A stretch of DNA of 63,630 nucleotides from the NCBI GenBank assembly GCA_000585075.1, contig JEMY01000010.1:1-63630 (forward strand), given 5' to 3'. This document shows positions 1 to 8,361 of the stretch, piece after piece. The stretch comes from Candidatus Accumulibacter regalis (GTDB lineage Bacteria; Pseudomonadota; Gammaproteobacteria; Burkholderiales; Rhodocyclaceae). Under the pieces are notes generated by a model. That model ran no database searches and was not told where the DNA came from. It was given only the letters and a program-made list of their open reading frames with translations. Both the position numbers and the translations under genes were made by a program. The first letter of the stretch is position 1, and every line of letters starts with the position of its first letter.

Positions 1-2134
1 CGCGCGTGATCCAGTGATGCACGCATCCCCTCGCTGCCCGAAGTCCTGCCGTCGTCGGTGCTGCGATAGTTGCGCTCCCAGCCGTTGTCGAGCACGGTGC
101 CGACCTTTTTACCAAAGCTCGATTCACTGGCGAACTGGGCCATCTCCTCCAGCGATCGCGAGGCGTCGGCAGAGTTGCGCAGCTTGGCGGAGAGCTCCAC
201 CCCCCGCGAAGCCCGGCGATCTCGAGGAGCTTCGGCGTATTCATGCCCATCGAGGCGCCGATCATCATCTCCATCGCCACTTTTTCGCTGACGCCGAGTT
301 TTTTGGCCCACTGATCGACCTGGCGCAGGCTGTCATTCGCCTCGTGGTTGCGACTCGAGCCCATGCCGTGGCGGTAGCCCGTGCCATCGCTGCTGCCCTG
401 GCTGTGGCTGCGCTCGAATCCAGCCTCCTGCTTGAGCGCGGCGAGTGCGCTTTCGGCGTACTCCGCGGAGTGCTGTCGGGTCGCCTGCTGGGAACGCTCG
501 TAGTTCTCCTTCGCCGCGGCCCCCAGGGAATCGTTGAGCGCCATGTCGGCGCGCACATCGCTCTTTCCCTGGCGGACGACAAAGCCGCCGCCGGAAAAGT
601 GGCTGTAGTCGAATCCTCCGCGTGCCTGATAGTTGGTCATCCCCTGCCGAAGGCTCGGGTTCATGTCCACCGTCAGGCCCTTTTGCGTATCGTGACTGAC
701 ATTGTTGAGCGAGGCGTGGCCCATCTGCATGTTGCCCATCGCCAGGGCGCTGGCGATTTTCTCGGGATCCCGCGGCGGGGCCACCAGACCGGCGACAGCC
801 TGCAGGCCGACCTCGCCGCCCTTGACGATGGCCGCCGCAATGGCCGGGATGGAGATCACCAGCATCCCGGCGATCGCCTGGTCGCTGATGATCGCGGTAT
901 TCAGGAAACTCATCTGCTCGATCGCCAGGCCGCCGCCAGCGCTGCCGTTGGTGTAATGGCTGCGCGAATACATGGTGATGATGAAGTTCATCACCGCATA
1001 GAGCGGCGCCCAGAGCTGAATCCAGAACAGGCTCGTGGCGTAGGACTTGATGATTGCCCCGGCCTGGTGACCGCTGATCACCACGAAGAGCAGGAAGACC
1101 GGGAAGATCGCGTACTGAACGAGCTCGATGGCATTGCGCACCTTGGGCATCGTCGATTCGGCGATGCGCGCCATCAGCTTGTACGAGTCGCTGGTCGAGC
1201 GCAGCGATTGCGCCATCGCCAGGTTGGTCTGCGCGCTGGCGGCATCCCCCAGCTGCGCGGGCAGCAGGTACTGCGCATCGATCATGAAGTTGGCGACGAT
1301 CGCCTGCTTGACCGTGTCCTGTGCCGACGCGGCAACGCCCAGGAGATAGTTGGTCGAGGTCGCCAGCGAGGCGACGATTGCCGCCCCGGCGTCTGCCTGG
1401 CTCATCCTTGGGTAGAGGCGCGAACCGAGCACGGTAAGCTGACGGTTCGACTCGGCGGTGAGCTGCGTGCTGAGGCTCTGATAGGCGACATCGCAACCGA
1501 CGGTGTTCAGCAGCATCGGATCGGCAAGGTCGCGCACGGTCACCAATCGCGCCGGGTTGGTCTTGCCGTTCAGGCTGGCCCAGACGTTATTGACCTCGAT
1601 GATGTCTTCCTTCATGCGGATGTAGCCGGTCGCCACATCGGGGGCGACGCATTCGCGGTAGAACTCCAGCAGGTTGCTGGTCAGTATCGGATTGCCGCTC
1701 TTCACGGCGAGTCGCTCGGCCAACACCCGGTGGCCGAAGAGGGTGCCGTTCTTGCGGAAGCGCACATCGTCGGGAAGCGAGAACACCGTCTCGAAGGCAC
1801 CGGTCAGCCAGTCGCCGACCTTGCTCATCGCGTGCGCAAAGGCACCCAGCCCGATCGGCACGTTGGCCACCGCACGCGGCGGCTCGTTGCCGGTGCGATC
1901 GACGATGGTGACCGTCACCTTCGGCACCAGCAAAAGCGCCTGGAAGATGGCCAGGAAGAAGAGCCATTTCCACATCCCGTCGAGTCGTTCGCGTCCGCTC
2001 AGGGTGGCGATGACGACGACGATCGCCATGGTTCGCAGCAGGCCGAGGTAGTCGCCGCTACCCATGATCGCCGCGACGGCATTGAACATCGCCTCCAACT
2101 CGGCGACGTTCCAGTAGGCATAGACCTCGTACAT
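1..2134 (-). pseudogene. traG: TraG-like conjugal transfer protein, N-terminal part, frameshifted and cut by the window edge
   Basis: Read on the minus strand from the ATG at 2134 (AGGGGA ribosome site just upstream), the frame gives a polytopic N-terminus (MYEVYAYWNVAELEAMF and several hydrophobic segments) and then a hydrophilic Gly/Ser/Gln-rich part. This is the layout of TraG of F-type type IV secretion systems, which assembles the pilus and stabilises mating pairs at the inner membrane. The reading frame holds down to a run of six C at 200-205; below it, TraG-like sequence (VELSAKLRNS, SLEEMAQFA) continues only in another frame. The gene therefore carries a 1-nt frameshift, or the assembly has an error in that homopolymer. 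It starts 33 bp after the traH fragment, the usual traH-traG order. The 3' end lies outside the window. Confidence 0.75.
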
Positions 2135-2167
2135 ATCGCTTTCCCCTGCCGCTTGTACCCGTCGTGA

Positions 2168-2562
2168 CTAGCGGTTGAAGACCATCATCGACTGGAAGAT
2201 GTTGGTCGGCATCCCGGCGTTCAGGCTTTGATGCAGCAGTTGCAGCGAACGGCTCAGTTCGACGACCTGCATGCCTTTCTGGTATTCGGCCCGCAGCATG
2301 TCGCGCGCCTCCTGCTCGATCTCGTTGAGCCGGAGCAGGATCTTCTCGGCCGCCGCGACGGCGTCGGGGCCGCTCTTGCCGGTTTCGTTCTGCAACGCGT
2401 TGCGCAGCGTCTTCGAGAGGTTCGTGAAGTAGGCGTAGGCCACATCGACGGCGATGAGCTGCGCATAGTCCTCGGTGATCCGGTCACCCCCTGGGATGCT
2501 GCTCGATACCGCGAGCATCTTCCAGACCGGCAGCGAGGAGGTACCGATCAGGGCGGTATCCA
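2168..2562 (-). pseudogene. traH: TraH C-terminal fragment, 5' end replaced by an IS remnant
   Basis: The minus-strand frame ending at the TAG at 2168 encodes NLDTALIGTSSLPVWKMLAV, then an Ala/Glu-rich coiled-coil-like stretch and the end MPTNIFQSMMVFNR. This resembles the C-terminal third of F-type TraH, a periplasmic protein of pilus assembly. Upstream of about 2562 the similarity stops, because the DNA becomes the 3' end of an IS3-type transposase on the opposite strand. The open frame runs on to 2794 only by chance. Without signal peptide and N-terminal domain this cannot be a working TraH. The family call is from remembered motifs (ALIGTSSLPVxKML), so moderate. Confidence 0.62.
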
Positions 2563-2567
2563 GGTTC

Positions 2568-2851
2568 ATTGGTACAACGAACAGCATCGCCATTCCGGCA
2601 TCGGCTTCATGACCCCGACCGCCGTCCACCATGGCCAGGCTGCACAGCTGTTCGAGCAACGAGCCGACACCCTGAACGCCGCCTTCGCTGCTCACCCGAC
2701 GCGATTCAAGAGCAACTGCCCGCAACCTCCCAAGCTGCCCAGCGCTGCCTGGATCAACCCACCCAAGCAGGAGAACTCGCCGACGAAAACACATGACCCG
2801 TGCTCACTAAATTAATGTGCATCGGTGTCTCAAAGTCATTGACACGTTCCG
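2568..2851 (+). mobile_element. IS3-family remnant (3' end of transposase OrfB and probable right end)
   Basis: From about 2568 the plus strand reads HWYNEQHRHSGIGFMTP and then QRADTLNAAFAAHPTRF, ending PPKQENSPTKT before a stop at 2813-2815. The WYN-x-x-HRHS-x-x-x-F-x-TP signature is the C-terminus of the DDE integrase core of IS3-family OrfB, just after the catalytic Glu region. Only about 80 codons remain: no OrfA, no DD(35)E residues and no left end. The sequence 2825-2850 (TGTCTCAAAGTCATTGACAC) looks like an IS3-type terminal repeat and probably marks the right boundary. The left boundary cuts directly into traH, so a deletion after insertion is likely. The right-end assignment is tentative. 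Confidence 0.7.
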
Positions 2852-3140
2852 GGTACGCAGCCTATGGCTATTGGCAACGCCGGATGGAAAGAGGCTCACA
2901 CCGGGGATGCTGCGCTTGCGGTTCACCGCGGCTCGAAACGCCGCTGCGGTCCAGGCCGAAGAGTCTGGTGACCAACGCCTCGCGGCTCGTATCCGACAGT
3001 TCCAGTTCCGCGATGCGCGCCCGAAGGCCGCAAGCGAGATGGCTCTGGATCACGCCAGTGACTTGCTCGGGCACACCGACAAGCAGATTACGAAGGTCGT
3101 TTACCAACGTGTTGGTAAGCGCGTGCGGCCAACGAGGTAG
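2852..3140 (+). pseudogene. Tyrosine integrase C-terminal fragment
   Basis: The frame reads RSLWLLATPDGKRLTPGMLRLRF and then QFQFRDARPKAASE, LLGHTDKQITKVVYQR and GKRVRPTR before the stop at 3138-3140. The order R...LGH...Y and the terminal KPTR/RPTR motif match the C-terminal catalytic domain of a phage/ICE tyrosine recombinase family common in Proteobacteria. The remnant keeps part of the catalytic box, including the LGH His and the Tyr, but has lost the SAM-like N-terminal domain and the first Arg. Its upstream border is the IS3 remnant. It may be the original integrase of the conjugative element to the left; the intact island integrase at 3439 belongs to a different (P4-like) family. Confidence 0.75.
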
Positions 3141-3146
3141 CCTGGG

Positions 3147-3177
3147 TTGCGGAAATCGTTTCCGCAAGTTGCGGAAA
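3147..3177. repeat. Three TTGCGGAAA motifs (two direct, one inverted)
   Basis: TTGCGGAAA at 3147-3155, its exact inverse TTTCCGCAA at 3159-3167 (forming a 9-bp hairpin with loop TCG) and a third direct copy at 3169-3177. The cluster sits 6 bp after the stop of the integrase remnant and 70 bp before the island attachment repeat. It could be a transcription terminator stem or integrase/excisionase arm sites of the older element. No T-run follows, which argues against a simple terminator. Confidence 0.55.
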
Positions 3178-3246
3178 ATGCGAGATTTTCGTATGACGAA
3201 AAATAGCAACCACAAATACAAAACACAATCTTAATCAGCCGTTTAC

Positions 3247-3260
3247 TGGCGGAGAGGGAG
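3247..3260. repeat. Left attachment repeat (copy of tRNA-Ser 3' end)
   Basis: TGGCGGAGAGGGAG, identical to 10617-10630. It lies 179 bp upstream of the integrase start, as expected for an integrase-proximal att site. The match stops at 3261 (T instead of G) and at 3246, so the shared core is short at 14 bp. Confidence 0.72.
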
Positions 3261-3438
3261 TCCGCTTTCCGCCAAACTCTCCATGTATCATTCAGTCTCA
3301 CTGCGAAGACCATTTCCCTTTTACTACAAGGCTTTGACATCCAGTAACGGCTACTCATGGCGCTTGACGTCTCACCGCATCGCATGTACATTGGTTACTT
3401 TTAGGCATACTTCCCAACCAAGCGAGAGGCCAGTACAA

Positions 3439-4707
3439 ATGAGTAATGAGCAAACGAATGAAGCCACGGCGAAACGCTCGCACGCCCCATTCCAGCTGCA
3501 ACCGGTGAAACTGAAAACACTGGGTGAAGGCTGGCACAGGGACGGGGGCGGACTCTATCTCTTTGTACGAGGCGCTAGCCGTGGCTGGGTGTTTCGGTAC
3601 ACAGGCCCGGACGGCAAGCGGCGCAACATGGGCTTAGGTGGATTTCCTGCGGTCTCGCTGGCTACTGCGAGAAAGGCAGCGGCAAAGCTTCAGGAACAGG
3701 TCAAGAACCCTCTTGACGGCAAGGACCCCATAGCCGACAAGCAAGCCACGCGCTTGAGGGCGAGACTTGAGAAGGCCAAGCTGACGACGTTCGCACAAGC
3801 AGCAGCCGCATACATCAAGGCCAAGAGCCCCGAATGGTCAAACGTCAAGCATGTGCAGCAGTGGGAGAACACCCTCGCCACTTATGCCTTCCCTATCCTT
3901 GGGGAATTGCCGGTGGCGGCCGTTGATACCGCCCTGATCCAGAAAGTTCTGGCGCCGATCTGGACAGCAAAGACGGAAACCGCCAGCCGCGTACGGGGGC
4001 GCATAGAAAGCGTCCTCGACTGGGCAACAACAAGCGGCTACCGTCAAGGCGACAATCCGGCAAGGTGGCGAGGGCACCTGGAGAACTTGCTAGCTGCGCC
4101 CAAGAAGGTGCGGGCAGTCGAGCATCATGCAGCCCTGCCTTTCGCACAAATGGCCGGCTTCATCGCTGCGCTACGGCAACGCGAGGGCTTCGGAGCACGA
4201 GCGCTTGAGCTTGCCGTCCTGACCGCTGCCAGGTCAGGCGAGATTCGCGGCGCGACTTGGGATGAATTTGACCTACCTGGCGCATGCTGGACGATTCCTG
4301 CCGGGCGCATGAAGGCCAAGATCGAACACCGGGTGCCGCTATCAGGCGCCGCTATGGCACTGCTCAACACCCTGCCCCGCATCGCTGGCGCTGATCTAGT
4401 TTTCCCAAGCACCAAGGGAAGCCCCCTCTCAGATGCCACGCTCGGCGCAGTCATCAAGCGCATGGGGTATGACGTCACGGCGCATGGCTTCCGCTCGTCA
4501 TTCAGGGACTGGGCCGGCGAAGTGGCAACGGGACACGCTCGCGAGACGATCGAGCATGCCCTCGCGCACCAGTTGAAGGACAAGGCGGAAGCTGCCTATG
4601 CTCGCGGGACCATGTTTGATAAGCGCCGGGCCTTAATGGAAGACTGGGCGAGATACTGCCAGAGAGGTGAGGAGCCAAAGGTCCTCGAACTTGTCAAATC
4701 CGCTTAA
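3439..4707 (+). CDS. int: P4-type site-specific tyrosine integrase
   Basis: A 422-residue protein that would catalyse integration and excision of the island at tRNA-Ser. Residues 20-90 match the DUF4102 arm-binding domain (DGGGLYLFVR, RYTGPDGKRRNMGLGGFPAVSLATAR), about 115-200 the core-binding SAM-like domain, and 235-400 the catalytic domain. Catalytic residues visible are R265 (TAARSGEI), H349-x-x-R352 (HGFRSSFRDW), H377 and the nucleophile Y387 (AAYARG). The ATG at 3439 is chosen because the family begins shortly before the arm-binding domain; an in-frame extension to 3283 has no family sequence. Length is typical of P4 integrases (about 400 residues). The gene reads away from the left att repeat into the island. 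Confidence 0.93.
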   Translation: MSNEQTNEATAKRSHAPFQLQPVKLKTLGEGWHRDGGGLYLFVRGASRGWVFRYTGPDGKRRNMGLGGFPAVSLATARKAAAKLQEQVKNPLDGKDPIADKQATRLRARLEKAKLTTFAQAAAAYIKAKSPEWSNVKHVQQWENTLATYAFPILGELPVAAVDTALIQKVLAPIWTAKTETASRVRGRIESVLDWATTSGYRQGDNPARWRGHLENLLAAPKKVRAVEHHAALPFAQMAGFIAALRQREGFGARALELAVLTAARSGEIRGATWDEFDLPGACWTIPAGRMKAKIEHRVPLSGAAMALLNTLPRIAGADLVFPSTKGSPLSDATLGAVIKRMGYDVTAHGFRSSFRDWAGEVATGHARETIEHALAHQLKDKAEAAYARGTMFDKRRALMEDWARYCQRGEEPKVLELVKSA

Positions 4708-4831
4708 TCAACGCAAGGCCCGGTATAGGGCCTTTTGCATCTATTTCTGGACATTCCAGACATAAGCTGCTGAGGACCATTAAAGCCGAGTAGAGCTATA
4801 TACATACTTGCAAAGACTTCTAGTCGCGCTT

Positions 4832-4860
4832 CTGTTTCTATACTATAGAAGAAGAAACAG
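4832..4860. promoter_or_regulatory. Nested palindrome upstream of alpA
   Basis: Within the 394-bp stretch between int and alpA (4708-5101), which holds no convincing gene, lies a 15-bp dyad TTCTATA-C-TATAGAA at 4836-4850. It is nested inside the 8-bp inverted repeat CTGTTTCT/AGAAACAG (4832-4839, 4853-4860). Such a symmetric, AT-rich site is a plausible operator or hairpin controlling island genes. Which protein would bind it (AlpA or another factor) cannot be told from the sequence. Confidence 0.45.
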
Positions 4861-5101
4861 CATACACATTGCCATACTGCGAGTTGGCCAGGCCGACATT
4901 TTCAGCACGACGTCTTGCGCCCAAAGGAGCCTTGCCATAAAATGCTGCTTCTGGGATCAGAGACAGTCATCCCAGCGCTATCGTTACGGCATGCCATCAC
5001 GAAGCGAAGCCAGCATCGAAACCACGCCCATAACAAAAACTAAAACCCGCGTGGGGTTTCGGGACCAACCCGGACTCCATGACAACCCAAGGAGTCCCGA
5101 C

Positions 5102-5287
5102 ATGCACAACACCCTGTTGCGCCTACCCGAAGTACTGGCGATTACCCGCCGATCTAAGGCACAAATCTACCGTGACGCCGCCAGCGGCACCTTCCCGAGG
5201 CCGGTGAAAATTGGGGCAAGGGCGTCCGCCTGGCGCTGTGTGGATGTCCAAGCTTGGCTTGACAACTTGGCCCCTGCCCATAAATGA
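5102..5287 (+). CDS. alpA: AlpA-family transcriptional regulator
   Basis: A 61-residue winged-helix/MerR-like DNA-binding protein. LLRLPEVLAITRRSKAQIYRDAASGTFP is the AlpA helix-turn-helix, followed by PVKIGARASAWRCVDVQAWL, the typical second half. AlpA proteins of P4-like elements and prophages activate integrase/excisionase genes, so this protein probably controls excision or replication of the island. ATG at 5102 is supported by the AAGGAG site about 7 nt upstream; the in-frame extension upstream lacks family similarity. A strong hairpin starts at its stop codon, making it a single-gene transcript. Confidence 0.88.
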   Translation: MHNTLLRLPEVLAITRRSKAQIYRDAASGTFPRPVKIGARASAWRCVDVQAWLDNLAPAHK

Positions 5288-5315
5288 CAAATCCCCGCAG
5301 GGCGGGGATTTGTCA
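5285..5315 (+). terminator. Strong hairpin terminator after alpA
   Basis: Perfect 14-bp arms TGACAAATCCCCGC (5285-5298) and GCGGGGATTTGTCA (5302-5315) around the loop AGG. The stem overlaps the alpA stop codon. There is no long T-run after it, but the A/T-rich ends of the stem provide U-rich pairing. Read from either strand it forms the same hairpin. Confidence 0.75.
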
Positions 5316-5432
5316 GCAGTCTCTTCGCGGGCTGCCCGGTTGCGTGCCTTTTCGCTAAGCGCTTATTGACACAGCCGTTATTTTACTGGCAATCCCCCGT
5401 CTGCGCAACCAAAAACTTGCTAGACATATCGA

Positions 5433-6536
5433 ATGAATAATAATAAAAAGATTAATATCGACTCACTTGACCCGAATATCCCACTTCTGGGGAATTACTT
5501 TCAATTCACGGGCAAAACCACTTGGATGCCAACAACGGCACTCTGCTTGGCAGACATGCTCTTAGCCAATCACCCTCCTGAGTTTCGTACCGTGCTTGGG
5601 ATTATTGGAGACAATACTGGAGAGACTCCCCAAGCGGGCTATAGCGCCCTTGGCCCGATGTACTTCGATTTCGACGGCGAAGATATCGAGGAGGCTATCA
5701 ATGGCTTTCACGGTTTTCTAGCCAAGCTGCAGGGACTTTCGTTGAATCTCCATATGGTTCGACTGTTCGCAAGCGGGGTCAAGGGCTTCCACATCGAAAT
5801 CCCCATGCAATGCTTCATGGGTCGAATTCCTGACGACGGCGTCTTGAACTTGGCCTACCTATATCGGGAGTGTGCGCATGCGCTGTATGTCGACACCCTG
5901 GATTTGCGCGTGTTCTCTGCGAGAAAAGGCCGCGCCTGGCGCGTGCCGAATCGGCGCCGAGAGAGTGGAACTTACAAGGTACCGCTGGCTGTTGGTCAGG
6001 CTTTGAACATGACTCCCGAAAGTTGCGCGGCGCTTGTGTCGGCACCAAGGCCTTTTCCGTCGCTGGTTACGCCTGAACTTTGCCCGGACCTTGCCCTGAT
6101 CTACTCGAAGGCAAGGACCAAGATCGCCGGCAAGGCAACCCACAAGCGGAAAGTGTCCGATGTCGCCAAAAGTTTGAGAAGTAGATTTGGGTCCAAGATC
6201 CCCGGAGTAATGGCGGCACTTGGGCAAGGTCGATTTCCTGCACGAACGGGGTGGAACACGATATGCATACAGCTTGTGACCTTGGCGCATGCGCTGGACA
6301 TTGACGAGGAAACGACCGTTACCCAGTACAGGGGCCTGATCAACTCTCATGAATCGGATGGCCGCCGTTACAACACGTCGGATGGCCGCCGTTACAACAC
6401 GGCGGCCAAACGCGAGCGCGAGCTCCGTAGGCTGCACTCATACGTCGACGGAAATCCGACCTACGAGGTAAGCATAGGTGGCCTTCGGTCGATATTGCCC
6501 CAAGGATTGCCCTGCCCAGAGTGGAGGGGTCTGTGA
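5433..6536 (+). CDS. Archaeo-eukaryotic-type primase of the island
   Basis: A 367-residue protein with the landmarks of the AEP/PriS primase fold. The metal-binding DxD is D79/D81 in MYFDFDGED, SGVKGFHIEIP (114-124) supplies the conserved His, and VDTLDLRVFSARKGRAWRVPN continues the nucleotide-binding part. It would lay down primers for replication of the excised element. The C-terminal half is not recognised. An in-frame 24-bp duplication (6354-6401) repeats SDGRRYNT exactly. The stop overlaps the start of the helicase gene (TGATG), so the two are translationally coupled, as expected for a primase-helicase pair. Upstream lies a TTGACA at 5366-5371, but no good -10 box follows at normal spacing. 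Confidence 0.78.
   Translation: MNNNKKINIDSLDPNIPLLGNYFQFTGKTTWMPTTALCLADMLLANHPPEFRTVLGIIGDNTGETPQAGYSALGPMYFDFDGEDIEEAINGFHGFLAKLQGLSLNLHMVRLFASGVKGFHIEIPMQCFMGRIPDDGVLNLAYLYRECAHALYVDTLDLRVFSARKGRAWRVPNRRRESGTYKVPLAVGQALNMTPESCAALVSAPRPFPSLVTPELCPDLALIYSKARTKIAGKATHKRKVSDVAKSLRSRFGSKIPGVMAALGQGRFPARTGWNTICIQLVTLAHALDIDEETTVTQYRGLINSHESDGRRYNTSDGRRYNTAAKRERELRRLHSYVDGNPTYEVSIGGLRSILPQGLPCPEWRGL
6354..6401. repeat. Perfect 24-bp tandem duplication inside the primase gene
   Basis: Two identical 24-bp units, 6354-6377 and 6378-6401, encode SDGRRYNT twice without changing the frame. Exact identity implies a recent slippage event or an assembly collapse/expansion. The unit also contains GGCCGCC and is followed by a related GGCGGCC. 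Confidence 0.9.
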
Positions 6537-7681
6537 TGGAAACCATCTACGAAAAAACAGGCTTCCAACCACCAGCGCTTGGAGCCTATAGCCCTGCCAC
6601 CTTCAAGGGTGAAACCGAGTCGAGACGTGATCTCGTCGCGGGCAGGCTCCCGAGAGGAAAAGTTGTCCTCCTAGCGGGCGCTGGTGATGTGGGCAAGTCC
6701 TTCCTGCTACTTCAGCTTCTCGAAGACATCAACGGCGGCGCATCACGGCATTCCTTTGGCGGGGAGATCGTCGGCAAAGACCAGCCCTGCATCGTCATTA
6801 TGGGCGAGGACGATAGGTCTTCCGTTGATCTCCGTCTGAAGTCGATACGGGCAGGGTCCAACATAGAGCCCGCAACTCACGGAGCAATATACACAGCCCC
6901 AGATATTGGCTACATGGCCTTGGTCACCAAGCCGGCCTGGTCTGGTAGTGTTGAACCTACCGACGTGCTGCAGTGGCTTGAAACTCAAATTGAGGGGCTA
7001 CGGGCCGAGTTCCCGGACCTTGGATTTGTTGCCATTGATACCTTTAGCTCTCTTCTACCTGTGGACGCCAATAATCCAGCGGAAGTGCAAAAGGCGCTTT
7101 CCTTGCTGACTTCCATTGCAGCCCGACACGATGTGTGCATCATCGTCACCCATCACCTGCGCAAGGACAACAACCCACGTTCAGATGTTGAGTCCTTGAG
7201 GGCTGGCATTCGAGGCTCCACAGCAGTGGTCGACGGAGTCCGGGCAGCCTATGTCATGCACAAGGCGAATCCCGACGATGCGGCCCGAATTCGCAAGGAA
7301 CTTGAGCTCGACCATGATGGCGAGATTGTTATCCTGTCGTTGGTAAAGAACAACCTTGCCCTTCGCCGAGACCCGGTCACGTACGTGCGAATGCCCAACG
7401 GCGTATTGCATGATGTTTCAAGGCAGCTGGCGACGCGACCAAGCTTGGAAGAGTCACTCTTGCAAGTGGTCCGAGACGCCAACAAGGCGGAACGCAAGAT
7501 CACCAAGACAGGCCCGAGTGGCTTGTTCGCCAGCAAATCCCCTGGCTGGCCTGGTGGGCTATATCGCAAGTCTCGGAGCGATCTGGAGGGGCTTGCTAAC
7601 AAGCTGATCGAAGACGGGCGCTTAGTTCTGACATCTTCGTGCCTGTCTACCGCAGAAAATGGCCCTGCAACATGTCAATGA
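6536..7681 (+). CDS. repA: RepA-type hexameric replicative helicase (AAA_25)
   Basis: A 381-residue RecA-fold ATPase. Walker A is GAGDVGKS (48-55), followed by IVIMGEDD, a Walker B-like FVAIDTFS and the sensor region IIVTHHLRK, then GSTAVVDGVRAAYVM. This layout is that of RSF1010 RepA and related DnaB-like helicases of plasmids and islands, which unwind the origin. The ATG at 6536 overlaps the primase stop and has GGAGGGG upstream; an in-frame start at 6521 lies within the primase gene and is less likely. The primase-helicase pair just upstream of an iteron-like cluster argues for autonomous replication of the element. Confidence 0.85.
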   Translation: METIYEKTGFQPPALGAYSPATFKGETESRRDLVAGRLPRGKVVLLAGAGDVGKSFLLLQLLEDINGGASRHSFGGEIVGKDQPCIVIMGEDDRSSVDLRLKSIRAGSNIEPATHGAIYTAPDIGYMALVTKPAWSGSVEPTDVLQWLETQIEGLRAEFPDLGFVAIDTFSSLLPVDANNPAEVQKALSLLTSIAARHDVCIIVTHHLRKDNNPRSDVESLRAGIRGSTAVVDGVRAAYVMHKANPDDAARIRKELELDHDGEIVILSLVKNNLALRRDPVTYVRMPNGVLHDVSRQLATRPSLEESLLQVVRDANKAERKITKTGPSGLFASKSPGWPGGLYRKSRSDLEGLANKLIEDGRLVLTSSCLSTAENGPATCQ

Positions 7682-7719
7682 CACGTTCCTGCCCATTCCC
7701 ATTACCGCTAATCCTGCCC

Positions 7720-7893
7720 GTTCCCGAAACTCTGGTAACGAAAAATGGATTAATAAACAGGTAGTTCGAGCCGTTCCCGAGTTCCCGTTCCCAAGCGGGC
7801 GGGAACTCTTCAAGCCATTGATTATTAAGGCGTTCCCACAATTCCGTCCTGTATACACTACTAGGAATCTGGGAACGAATCCCCAGAGTTCCC
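7720..7893. other. GTTCCC iteron-like cluster, candidate origin of replication
   Basis: The gene-free stretch 7682-7920 contains eight exact GTTCCC/GGGAAC hexamers in 174 bp. Direct copies start at 7720, 7773, 7781, 7787, 7832 and 7888; inverted copies start at 7801 and 7871. Three stand nearly head to tail (GTTCCCGAGTTCCCGTTCCC region, 7773-7792). AT-rich tracts (around 7738-7764 and 7817-7830) lie between them. A cluster of short iterons with AT-rich DNA next to helicase and primase genes is the usual look of a plasmid oriV. Function is inferred. It could also serve as multiple binding sites for a regulator of the next gene. Confidence 0.5.
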
Positions 7894-7920
7894 CTTAGTG
7901 TATTGTGAAAGAGCCTTGCA

Positions 7921-8361
7921 ATGAACCTGACCCCATCAGCCTCAGAACACCTTGCGACACCTCGCCGGCATGACCCAAACTTGGAGGGCTTGCCCCGCGT
8001 CCCGCGCACGAATGCCCTCGGGCTAGACCATGATCCGACAGCGGCCGCTTGCCAGGTCCTAGCGGCGCTGGCCGGCGACGGGATCTTGCCCATGGACGCC
8101 TTCAATACGTTGGCGGCACATAGCCGCGCCCTTCACGACGACCCCAACGAAGAAATACTCGATTCGCTTACGCGGCAATCAACGCTTTTGGAGGGCCTGT
8201 GGCTGCACTTTGCAGCGCGTGCCGCCACGGAACCCCGACAGAGCCACGCCACCGCACTATGCAAGGCTGCGCTGAGCTGTCAGCACGCCTTGCAAGGATG
8301 CCTAGGGGCGATCTGCCAACTAACCGAGAGAGTACGGAATGCCAAAGCGCTTGAGTGTTGA
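7921..8361 (+). CDS. Island hypothetical protein, 146 aa
   Basis: Not recognised. A soluble, Ala/Leu-rich, mostly helical protein without signal peptide or membrane segment. It contains AACQVLAALAGDGILPMDAF, HSRALHDDPNEEILDSLTRQ and, near the end, four Cys (ALCKAALSCQHALQGCLGAIC). The start lies 28 bp after the last GTTCCC motif and has a weak ribosome site. Its 3' end overlaps the next small gene by 23 bp, so both are likely in one transcript. Small helical proteins of this kind are frequent beside AlpA/primase modules, but no function can be assigned. Confidence 0.6.
   Translation: MNLTPSASEHLATPRRHDPNLEGLPRVPRTNALGLDHDPTAAACQVLAALAGDGILPMDAFNTLAAHSRALHDDPNEEILDSLTRQSTLLEGLWLHFAARAATEPRQSHATALCKAALSCQHALQGCLGAICQLTERVRNAKALEC

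Noticed and set aside
14-2167. 717-codon open frame on the plus strand
   Set aside because: It is codon-aligned antisense to the traG frame, is Arg/His/Asp-rich and has no family sequence; the minus-strand TraG reading is convincing.
3145-3170. Rho-independent terminator after the integrase remnant
   Set aside because: The stem TTGCGGAAA/TTTCCGCAA lacks a following T-run and a third copy is present, so it is listed as a repeat cluster instead.
7681-7900. CRISPR-like array
   Set aside because: The GTTCCC repeats are only 6 bp, irregularly spaced and in both orientations; there are no spacers of constant length and no cas genes.
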